Assembly (NCBI GenBank): GCA_016296235.1
Contig: JAEDJR010000032.1
Coordinates: forward strand, 1-13,728
DNA length: 13,728 nt
Direction: 5' to 3'
Source of the DNA: Oscillospiraceae bacterium
Lineage (GTDB): Bacteria; Bacillota; Clostridia; Oscillospirales; Oscillospiraceae
Shown piece after piece: positions 6,882 to 13,728 of this stretch. Numbering within the stretch: the stretch's first letter is position 1; every line of letters starts with the position of its first letter. The notes beneath the pieces are model-generated. The model saw only the letters and a list, made by a program, of their open reading frames with translations. It made no database searches and was not told where the DNA came from. The position numbers and the translations under genes are program-made.

Positions 6882-7465
6882 AGACGAAGATTGCCGTCCT
6901 GGTCTCCGGCGGCGGTACCAACCTCCAGGCCCTTCTGGACGCGCAGGCGGCGGGAAAGCTGCCCCACGGCGAGATTGCCCTGGTGATCTCCAACAAGGCC
7001 GGCGCTTATGCCCTGACCCGGGCGGAGCAGGCCGGCGTTGCCACGGCCGTGCTGACAGGCCCGGATTTTGAGGCGCGGCTGAATCAGCTGCTGGCCTCTG
7101 CGGGCATTGAAATGATTGTCCTGGCCGGATTCCTGAAGATTCTCTCCGCGGCGTTTACGGCCCGGTGGCCGGAGCGGATTCTGAACATCCATCCGTCCCT
7201 GATCCCCAGCTTCTGCGGCGAGGGCTACTACGGCTTGAAGGTCCACGAGGAAGCTCTGCGCCGTGGCGTCAAGGTCACGGGCGCGACGGTACACTTTGTC
7301 AACGAGATTCCCGATGGCGGCCGGATTGTGGCTCAGAAGGCCGTGGAGGTGCTTCCCGGCGATACCCCGGAGATCCTCCAGCGCCGCGTCATGGAGCAGG
7401 CGGAGTGGATTCTCCTGCCCCAGGCTGCGGAGATGGTGGCAGAGCAATTGTCCCTTGTCAAATAA
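6875..7465 (+). CDS. purN: Phosphoribosylglycinamide formyltransferase
   Basis: PurN transfers the formyl group of 10-formyl-tetrahydrofolate to GAR, giving FGAR; its donor is the product of the fhs gene at the left end of the window. The 196 residues fit the folate-dependent family. Visible motifs: SGGGTNLQAL at residues 11-20 (phosphate binding), NIHPSLIPSF at 104-113 and IPDGGRIVAQ at 145-154. The catalytic triad aligned to E. coli PurN is Asn104, His106 and Asp147. The start is GTG at 6875, inside the end of purM (7-bp overlap), with a weak AAGGTGG 4 nt upstream, so translation probably depends on ribosomes finishing purM. purD follows after 13 bp; purH, often found at this spot, is missing. 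Confidence 0.97.
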   Translation: MVKTKIAVLVSGGGTNLQALLDAQAAGKLPHGEIALVISNKAGAYALTRAEQAGVATAVLTGPDFEARLNQLLASAGIEMIVLAGFLKILSAAFTARWPERILNIHPSLIPSFCGEGYYGLKVHEEALRRGVKVTGATVHFVNEIPDGGRIVAQKAVEVLPGDTPEILQRRVMEQAEWILLPQAAEMVAEQLSLVK

Positions 7466-7478
7466 AAGGAGGCTCCCT

Positions 7479-8753
7479 ATGAAACTCATGGTCATCGGCG
7501 GCGGCGGCCGCGAGCATGCCATTATTCGGAAATTGAAGGAAAATCCCCGGGTAGAGGTCATCTACGCCCTGCCTGGCAACGGCGGTATGGAGGGTGACGC
7601 GGTCTGCGTGCCCATCGGCGCCAAGGATATCCCGGCCCAGGTGGAATTCGCCCGGACCCATGGAATTGATTTTGCCGTGGTGGCGCCGGACGATCCCCTG
7701 GTTCTGGGCGCCGTGGACACCCTCAACGCCGTCGGCGTACCCTGCTTTGGCCCCAGAAAGAATGCTGCCATTCTGGAGGGCAGCAAGGCGTTCTCCAAGG
7801 ATTTGATGAAGCGCTACGGCATCCCCACAGCGGCCTATGAGATCTTCACGGATCTGGAAGAGGCTCTGGCCTATGTGGAGACGGCGCCCGTTCCCACGGT
7901 TATCAAGGCCGACGGCCTGGCCCTGGGCAAGGGCGTGGTCATCGCCCAGACCCGGGAGGAAGCCCGGGCCGCTCTGCGGGACATGATGGAAAACAAGGTC
8001 TTCGGCGACAGCGGCAGCCGTGTGGTCATTGAGGAATTCCTCACCGGCCCGGAGATCTCCGTTCTGTCCTTTACCGACGGCAAGACTCTGGTACCCATGG
8101 TCAGCTCCATGGATCATAAGCGCGCCCACGACGGCGACCAGGGCCTCAACACCGGCGGCATGGGTACCGTGGCGCCCAACCCCTACTACACCCCGGCAGT
8201 GGCGGAACGCTGCATGCGGGAGATTTTCCTGCCCACCATCCGGGCCATGGAGCAGGAGGGCCGGCCCTTCACCGGCTGCCTCTATTTCGGCCTGATGCTG
8301 ACGCCCGACGGCCCCAAGGTCATTGAATACAACTGCCGCTTCGGCGACCCGGAGACCCAGGTGGTTCTGCCCCTGCTGGACACCGATCTGCTGACCATCA
8401 TGGAGGCCACGGCCAACGGCACCCTGGATCAGGTGGAAGTGCGGTTCCAAAACCGGCACGCCTGCTGCGTGGTGCTGGCCTCGGAAGGCTATCCCACCCA
8501 CTATGAAAAAGGCTATCCCATCACCCTGCCCCAGACCGGAGCGGAGGAGGAAATCTATATTGCCGGCGCAGCCCGGAAGGACGGCGAGCTGGTCACCAGC
8601 GGCGGCCGCGTTCTGGGCGCCGTGGCCGTGGCGGAAACTCTGCCTCGGGCCATCGAAAAGGCCTACGACCTGGCCGGCCGCATTCATTTTGACAACGCCT
8701 ACTGCCGCCGTGACATCGGTCAGCGGGCTCTGGCAGCGGGAAAGGAGAACTGA
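7479..8753 (+). CDS. purD: Phosphoribosylamine--glycine ligase (GAR synthetase)
   Basis: PurD condenses phosphoribosylamine with glycine using ATP. The 424 residues match the usual stand-alone bacterial form, with no fusion to PurM or PurN. The N-terminal domain starts MKLMVIGGGGREHA (residues 1-14). The ATP-grasp domain follows, with GPRKNAAILEGSKAFSKDLM at 91-110, KADGLALGKGVV at 143-154 and VIEEFLTGPEISV at 183-195; the H213-x-R region, GLNTGGMG at 222-229, and VIEYNCRFGDPETQ at 281-294 with metal and substrate ligands come next. ATG at 7479 is chosen because AAGGAGG (7466-7472) lies 6 nt upstream and the Rossmann-type glycine motif begins right after it; a longer reading from 7263 runs inside purN. 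Phosphoribosylamine is very unstable, so co-expression with the PurF homologue makes sense. purL starts 3 bp after the stop. Confidence 0.98.
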   Translation: MKLMVIGGGGREHAIIRKLKENPRVEVIYALPGNGGMEGDAVCVPIGAKDIPAQVEFARTHGIDFAVVAPDDPLVLGAVDTLNAVGVPCFGPRKNAAILEGSKAFSKDLMKRYGIPTAAYEIFTDLEEALAYVETAPVPTVIKADGLALGKGVVIAQTREEARAALRDMMENKVFGDSGSRVVIEEFLTGPEISVLSFTDGKTLVPMVSSMDHKRAHDGDQGLNTGGMGTVAPNPYYTPAVAERCMREIFLPTIRAMEQEGRPFTGCLYFGLMLTPDGPKVIEYNCRFGDPETQVVLPLLDTDLLTIMEATANGTLDQVEVRFQNRHACCVVLASEGYPTHYEKGYPITLPQTGAEEEIYIAGAARKDGELVTSGGRVLGAVAVAETLPRAIEKAYDLAGRIHFDNAYCRRDIGQRALAAGKEN

Positions 8754-8756
8754 GCC

Positions 8757-11700
8757 ATGGTATACCGCATTTTTGTGGAAAAGCGCTCCGGCCTGTCCCC
8801 GGAAGCCCACAATCTGTGCAGCGACCTGCAGCGCTTCCTGGGAATCAGGGGCCTGGAGGGTGTCCGCATTCTGAACCGCTATGATGTAGAGAACATCGAT
8901 CCCGCTGTCTACGACGCTGCCAAGGGCACGGTTTTTTCCGAACCCCAGGTGGACGTGACCTACGACGAGACGTTCCCCGAGCCCCGCACCCTCCACAGCC
9001 TGCTGGCGGTGGAATCCCTGCCCGGTCAGTTTGACCAGCGGGCCGATTCCTGCGCCCAGTGCATCCAGCTCATGGCCGGCGTGGAGCGCCCCCTGGTGCG
9101 CCATGCCAAGGTCTATCTGCTGGAGGGCCGGCTGTCTGCGGAAGAGATGGAAAAAATCCGCGGCTATCTGATCAACCCCGTGGAGAGCCGGGAGGCCTCC
9201 ATGGAAAAACCTGCGTCCCTGGCCCGGGAATATGCCGTGCCCCCCATGGTGGAGACCCTCACCGGCTTCACGATGCTGGAGGAAGCCGGTCTTGCCGCCC
9301 TGCTGGAAAAGCTGGGCCTGGCCATGGATCTGGACGATCTGAAATTCCTCCAGGCCTATTTCCGTGACGATGAAAAGCGCGACCCCACCATTACGGAGGT
9401 CCGCCTGGTGGACACCTACTGGTCCGACCATTGCCGCCACACCACCTTCTCCACCCATCTGGAGAACATCGAAATTGCGGATCCTGCCGTGAAGGCCGCC
9501 TATGAGCGGTATCTGGCTGCCCGGGTGGAGGTCTACGGCGAGGAAAAGGCGGCCAAGCGGCCCCAGACTCTCATGGATCTGGCCACCATCGGCGCCAAGG
9601 TGCTGAAAAAGCGCGGCGTCCTGCCGGAGCTGGACGAATCCGAGGAGATCAACGCCTGCTCCATCCATGTGCCCGCCCAGGTGGACGAGGAGACCCAGGA
9701 CTGGCTGCTGATGTTCAAGAACGAAACCCACAACCATCCCACGGAGATTGAGCCCTTCGGCGGCGCAGCCACCTGCATCGGCGGCTGCATCCGCGATCCT
9801 CTGTCCGGCCGCGCTTACGTCCATCAGGCCATGCGCGTCACCGGCGGCGGCGATCCCCGTGTCTCCTTTGCCGGCACCACCCCCGGCAAGCTGCCCCAGA
9901 AGAAGCTGGCCACCACCGCTGCCGCAGGCTACAGCTCCTACGGCAACCAGATCGGTCTGGCTACCGGCCATGTGGCCGAGGTCTACCACGACGGCTACAT
10001 CGCCAAGCGCCTGGAGTGCGGCGCAGTGGTGGGCGCGGCCCCGGCCAGTCACGTCCGGCGGGAAGTGCCCGCCCCCGGCGATGTGGTGATTCTGCTGGGC
10101 GGCCGCACCGGCCGTGACGGCATCGGCGGCGCCACCGGCTCCTCCAAGAGCCACAATATGAAATCCCTGACCACCATGGCCTCCGAGGTTCAGAAGGGCA
10201 ACGCCCCCGAGGAGCGCAAGATTCAGCGCCTGTTCCGGGACGGCAATGTGACCCGTCTCATCAAGCGCTGCAACGACTTTGGCGCCGGCGGCGTGTCCGT
10301 GGCCATCGGAGAGTTGGCAGACGGCCTGGAGATCAACCTGGACGCCGTCCGCAAGAAATATGACGGTCTGGACGGCACCGAGCTGGCTATCTCCGAATCC
10401 CAGGAGCGCATGGCGGTGGTGGTGTCCCCCGAGGACGAGGCTGCGTTCATCGCCGCCGCTGAAGGGGAGAACCTGGAGGCCTACCGGGTGGCCGTGGTCA
10501 CCGAAAGCCCCCGCATGGTCATGACCTGGCGGGGAGAGACCATCGCCAACCTGAGCCGGGCATTCCTCAACACCAACGGCGCGGTCAAGACCGCCGGGGT
10601 CGAGGTGCCGGACAGCGGACGCCCCCATGGCTTCATCGGCGAAGGTAGCCTGAAAGCCATAGCCTCCGACCTGAAATTTGCCAGCCGCCGCGGTCTGGTG
10701 GAGCGTTTTGACGGCTCCATCGGCGCAGGCTCCCTGCTGATGCCCTTTGGCGGCAAGACCCAGCGGACCCCGGCGCAGGCCATGGCCGCTCTGTTCCCTG
10801 TGGAGCCCGGCCAGACCACCGAGCAGGCCAGCATCATGGCCTGGGGCTTCGATCCCGACTGGATGTCCGCCGATCCCTACACCGGCGCCCAGGCCAGCGT
10901 CCTGACCTCCATGGCTAAGATTGTGGCCGCCGGCGCAGACTATCAGAAAGCCTACCTGACCCTGCAGGAGTTCTTTGAGAAGCTCCGTCAGGAGCCGCAG
11001 CGCTGGGGCAAGCCGTTTCAGGCCCTGCTGGGCGCTCTGGATGCGCAGCTGGGACTGGAAGCCGCCGCCATTGGCGGAAAGGACTCCATGTCCGGCTCCT
11101 TCCTGGACAAGGACGTGCCGCCCACGCTGATTTCCTTCGCCATCGCTCCCGCCCAGGCCGGTGAGGTGCTGAGCCCCGAGTTCAAGGAAGCCGGTCACCC
11201 GGTCTATCTGTTCGGTACCACCGATCTCAGCGATTACGACGGCCATAAGGACGCTTGGGAAACCTTCCACACCCTGGCGCTGGCCGGAAAGGTCAAGGCC
11301 GCCTGGGCCATCGAAGCCGGCGGCGTGGCCGAGGCCGTTATGAAGATGTCCTTCGGCAATGGCGTGGGCTTCGCCTGCGAAAATGCCGGCGCCCCCTGGT
11401 TCGGCCCTGCCCCCGGCATGATCGTGGCCGAGCTGACCGAGGATGTGGATTGCGCCGTGTGCATCGGTCATACCACCGATGACGGCAGCGTCACCGTCTG
11501 CGGCGAGACAGTCTCCGTTGCGGAGCTGCTACAGGCCAACGACAGCGTTCTGGAGGCGGTTTATCCCACCAACGCTCCCGCTGAGAGCAAGCTGGAGACC
11601 TTCTCCTATACGGCGGGCTGCACCGCTGCCCCGGCCGTGAAGTGCGCCAGGCCCAAGGCTCTGATTCCCGTGTTCCCCGGCACCAACTGCGAGTACGACA

Positions 11701-12446
11701 CGGCCCGTGCCGTGATGGCCGCCGGCGGCGACGCAGAAATCCTGGTGGTCCGCAATCTGACCGCCGACCAGGTGGCCCGGAGCGCCGAGCGCTTTGCAAA
11801 GGCCATTGCCCAGAGCCAGATGATCGTCATCCCCGGCGGCTTCTCCGGCGGCGACGAGCCCGACGGCTCCGGCAAGTTCATCACGGCGTTCTTCCGCTCC
11901 CCGGCTGTGCGGGAGGAAGTGACCCGGCTCCTGGAGCAGCGGGACGGCCTCATGGCCGGCATCTGCAACGGCTTCCAGGCACTGATTAAGCTGGGCCTGG
12001 TGCCCTTCGGCAGGATCATCGACGCCGACGACCGGTGCCCGACCCTGACCTACAACACCATCGGCCGCCACCAGTCCAGCATCGTGCGGACCCGCGTCTG
12101 CTCCAACAAGTCTCCCTGGCTGGCCGCGGCCCAGGTGGGAGAGATCTATTCGGTGCCCATTTCCCATGGCGAAGGCCGCTTTGTGGCCCCGGAGGATGTG
12201 ATCCGCAGCCTGGCGGAAAACGGCCAGATTGCCACCCAGTATGTGGATCTGAACGGCCGGCCCACCATGGACACCGCCTTCAATCCCAACGGCTCCCTCT
12301 ACGCCATCGAGGGCATCACCTCTCCCGACGGCCGTGTCTTCGGCAAGATGGGCCATTCGGAGCGCGTGGGCAAGAGCCTGTACAAGAACATCCCCGGCAG
12401 ATTTGAGATGGGAATGTTTGAGAGCGCAGTGAAGTATTTTAAGTAA
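8757..12446 (+). CDS. purL: Phosphoribosylformylglycinamidine (FGAM) synthase, single-chain
   Basis: This PurL converts FGAR to FGAM with ATP and glutamine. At 1229 residues it is the large fused type, so no separate purS or purQ is needed; Clostridia often have this clade. The N-terminal PurS-like part (about 1-150) is followed by DTYWSDHCRHTTF at 219-231, the NETHNHPTEIEPFGG motif from Asn322 and GGRTGRDGIGGATGSS at 448-463. A second PurM-like half and then a class I glutaminase domain from about residue 966 (FPGTNCEYD) follow. The glutaminase triad looks intact: Cys1070 in GICNGF, His1200 and Glu1202 in GHSER; His1137 lies in HGEGRF. GGAGA lies ahead of the ATG. The intact glutaminase here contrasts with the altered one in the PurF homologue of the same operon. 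Confidence 0.98.
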   Translation: MVYRIFVEKRSGLSPEAHNLCSDLQRFLGIRGLEGVRILNRYDVENIDPAVYDAAKGTVFSEPQVDVTYDETFPEPRTLHSLLAVESLPGQFDQRADSCAQCIQLMAGVERPLVRHAKVYLLEGRLSAEEMEKIRGYLINPVESREASMEKPASLAREYAVPPMVETLTGFTMLEEAGLAALLEKLGLAMDLDDLKFLQAYFRDDEKRDPTITEVRLVDTYWSDHCRHTTFSTHLENIEIADPAVKAAYERYLAARVEVYGEEKAAKRPQTLMDLATIGAKVLKKRGVLPELDESEEINACSIHVPAQVDEETQDWLLMFKNETHNHPTEIEPFGGAATCIGGCIRDPLSGRAYVHQAMRVTGGGDPRVSFAGTTPGKLPQKKLATTAAAGYSSYGNQIGLATGHVAEVYHDGYIAKRLECGAVVGAAPASHVRREVPAPGDVVILLGGRTGRDGIGGATGSSKSHNMKSLTTMASEVQKGNAPEERKIQRLFRDGNVTRLIKRCNDFGAGGVSVAIGELADGLEINLDAVRKKYDGLDGTELAISESQERMAVVVSPEDEAAFIAAAEGENLEAYRVAVVTESPRMVMTWRGETIANLSRAFLNTNGAVKTAGVEVPDSGRPHGFIGEGSLKAIASDLKFASRRGLVERFDGSIGAGSLLMPFGGKTQRTPAQAMAALFPVEPGQTTEQASIMAWGFDPDWMSADPYTGAQASVLTSMAKIVAAGADYQKAYLTLQEFFEKLRQEPQRWGKPFQALLGALDAQLGLEAAAIGGKDSMSGSFLDKDVPPTLISFAIAPAQAGEVLSPEFKEAGHPVYLFGTTDLSDYDGHKDAWETFHTLALAGKVKAAWAIEAGGVAEAVMKMSFGNGVGFACENAGAPWFGPAPGMIVAELTEDVDCAVCIGHTTDDGSVTVCGETVSVAELLQANDSVLEAVYPTNAPAESKLETFSYTAGCTAAPAVKCARPKALIPVFPGTNCEYDTARAVMAAGGDAEILVVRNLTADQVARSAERFAKAIAQSQMIVIPGGFSGGDEPDGSGKFITAFFRSPAVREEVTRLLEQRDGLMAGICNGFQALIKLGLVPFGRIIDADDRCPTLTYNTIGRHQSSIVRTRVCSNKSPWLAAAQVGEIYSVPISHGEGRFVAPEDVIRSLAENGQIATQYVDLNGRPTMDTAFNPNGSLYAIEGITSPDGRVFGKMGHSERVGKSLYKNIPGRFEMGMFESAVKYFK

Positions 12447-12493
12447 GACACCCCGCCCTGCAGGAGTTTCAAAACAATAACAGGAGGTCTATT

Positions 12494-13728
12494 ATGGCAC
12501 ACTTTTACTCTGAGCCTTCCCATACCTTCAGCGAATATCTTCTGGTTCCCGGCTATACGTCTCCGGACTGCGTACCCGCCAACGTGAGCCTGCGGACGCC
12601 ACTGGTGAAGTTCAGAAAGGGCGAGGAAAGCCCCATTATGCTGAACATCCCCCTGGTTTCCGCCATTATGCAGTCGGTTTCCGACGATAAGCTGGCTGTG
12701 GCCCTGGCCAAGGAGGGCGGCATGTCCTTCATCTACGGTTCCCAGTCCATCGAGTCCGAGGCGGCCATGGTCGCCCGGGTCAAGGCCCATAAGGCCGGAT
12801 TCGTCGTCTCCGCCGCGAATCTGAAGCCGGACAACACCCTGGCCGACGTCCTGGCTCTGAAGCGGGAGAAGGGCTTCTCTACCATGGCCGTCACCGAGGA
12901 CGGCACCGCCACCGGCAAGCTCCTGGGCATCGTCACCAGCCGGGACTACCGGGTCAGCCGCATGACCGGAGACGAGAAGGTGGCTGATTTCATGACGCCC
13001 CGGGAGAAGCTGATCGTGGGCGACCAGGACACCACCCTGAAGCAGGCCAACGACATCATCTGGGATCACAAGCTCAACGCTCTGCCCATTGTGGACGGCA
13101 GCGACCATCTGAAATATTTCGTGTTCCGCAAGGACTATGACAGCCACAAGGAGAACCCCCTGGAGCTGCTGGACAGCCACAAGCGCTATATGGTGGGCGC
13201 CGGCATCAACACCCGGGACTACCGGGAGCGGGTTCCCGCTCTGGTGGAGGCCGGTGCGGACGTGCTGTGCATCGACTCCTCCGAGGGCTATTCCTGCTGG
13301 CAGGAGCAGACCCTGGCCTGGATTCGTGAGACCTACGGCGACAGCGTCAAGGTGGGCGCCGGCAACGTGGTGGACCGGGACGGCTTCCTGTGCCTGGCCA
13401 AGGCCGGCGCGGATTTTGTGAAAATCGGCATCGGCGGCGGCTCCATCTGCATCACCCGCGAGCAGAAGGGCATCGGCCGCGGCCAGGCCACGGCGGTCAT
13501 CGAGGTGGCCCAGGCCCGGGATGACTACTATGAGCAGACCGGCATCTATATCCCCCTGTGCTCCGACGGCGGCATTGTCCACGACTACCATATGACCCTG
13601 GCTCTGGCCATGGGCGCGGACTTCATGATGCTGGGCCGCTACTTTGCCCGCTTCGACGAGTCTCCCACCCAGAAGCTCATGGTCAACGGCAGCTATGTGA
13701 AGGAATACTGGGGCGAGGGCTCCAACCG
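12494..13728 (+). CDS. guaB: IMP dehydrogenase (Tritrichomonas-like type), 3'-truncated by window edge
   Basis: This enzyme oxidises IMP to XMP with NAD, the first step towards GMP. The first 411 residues of an expected ~500 are present. The start ATG has AGGAGG (12482-12487) 6 nt upstream and lies 47 bp after purL with no terminator between. The TIM barrel is interrupted by two CBS motifs (about 115-155 and 164-212). The catalytic loop is GIGGGSICITREQKGIGRGQ at 312-331 with Cys319; Asp261 (CIDSSEG) and Asp358 (CSDGG) bind NAD and IMP in relatives. The loop differs from the common bacterial form (GSICTTR...GVGVPQ) and matches my recollection of the T. foetus enzyme closely, down to residue numbers. 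The Arg-Tyr flap residues lie beyond the window. Placing IMPDH last in the purine operon links IMP synthesis to guanine nucleotide supply. Confidence 0.95.
   Translation, partial: MAHFYSEPSHTFSEYLLVPGYTSPDCVPANVSLRTPLVKFRKGEESPIMLNIPLVSAIMQSVSDDKLAVALAKEGGMSFIYGSQSIESEAAMVARVKAHKAGFVVSAANLKPDNTLADVLALKREKGFSTMAVTEDGTATGKLLGIVTSRDYRVSRMTGDEKVADFMTPREKLIVGDQDTTLKQANDIIWDHKLNALPIVDGSDHLKYFVFRKDYDSHKENPLELLDSHKRYMVGAGINTRDYRERVPALVEAGADVLCIDSSEGYSCWQEQTLAWIRETYGDSVKVGAGNVVDRDGFLCLAKAGADFVKIGIGGGSICITREQKGIGRGQATAVIEVAQARDDYYEQTGIYIPLCSDGGIVHDYHMTLALAMGADFMMLGRYFARFDESPTQKLMVNGSYVKEYWGEGSN

Noticed and set aside
7458..11471. 1337-codon open frame on the minus strand opposite purD and purL
   Set aside because: It is antisense to two clearly conserved genes. 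The translation is Gly/His/Gln/Ala-rich with no recognisable domain, which is what GC-biased third positions of sense codons produce.
12447..12493. A terminator or separate promoter between purL and guaB
   Set aside because: The 47 bp show no convincing hairpin with a T-tract and no promoter hexamers, so guaB is treated as part of the same operon.

Overview
The window is a 13.7 kb stretch of GC-rich bacterial chromosome with every supported gene on the + strand. High GC at third codon positions, strong AGGAGG-type ribosome binding sites, a Clostridia-type single-chain PurL, a Clostridia/Bacteroidetes-type PurF variant and a divergent formate-tetrahydrofolate ligase suggest an anaerobic Firmicute of the Oscillospiraceae/Ruminococcaceae kind, probably from an animal gut. 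This assignment rests on remembered protein families, not on a search.

Layout. Positions 1-1356 hold the 3' three-quarters of a formate-tetrahydrofolate ligase gene (fhs), closed by a strong hairpin terminator at 1394-1432. A perfect consensus sigma-A promoter (1442-1470) then drives a two-gene membrane operon, lrgA-lrgB (1523-2574), whose reading frames overlap by 4 bp. The next 573 bp (2575-3147) hold no convincing gene. They contain a 154-bp imperfect palindrome of interspersed-repeat type, a second terminator-like hairpin, a possible decayed second repeat and the leader of the purine operon. From 3148 to the right edge runs a tight purine operon: purE, purC, a purF variant, purM, purN, purD, purL and the first 411 codons of an IMP dehydrogenase gene (guaB). 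Gaps between these genes are 3-47 bp, and purM and purN overlap.

How the genes work together. The operon encodes PRPP amidotransferase (step 1), GAR synthetase, GAR transformylase, FGAM synthase, AIR synthetase, a PurE carboxylation-step enzyme and SAICAR synthetase, then IMP dehydrogenase, which commits IMP to GMP. The upstream fhs product makes 10-formyl-tetrahydrofolate, the one-carbon donor for PurN. purH, purB and purK are absent from the window. LrgAB has no direct purine role; relatives in Bacillus transport pyruvate.

Most interesting points: (1) the PurF homologue has an intact PRPP site and all four Fe-S cysteines, but the N-terminal nucleophile cysteine and every other glutamine-site residue I could align are replaced, so it probably does not use glutamine directly; (2) the IMP dehydrogenase is of the unusual type known from the protozoan parasite Tritrichomonas foetus, matching its residue numbering exactly at the catalytic cysteine (319) and at Asp261 and Asp358; (3) a structured palindromic repeat lies between lrgB and purE. 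I saw no phage, plasmid, CRISPR, tRNA or rRNA features and no wholly new system.
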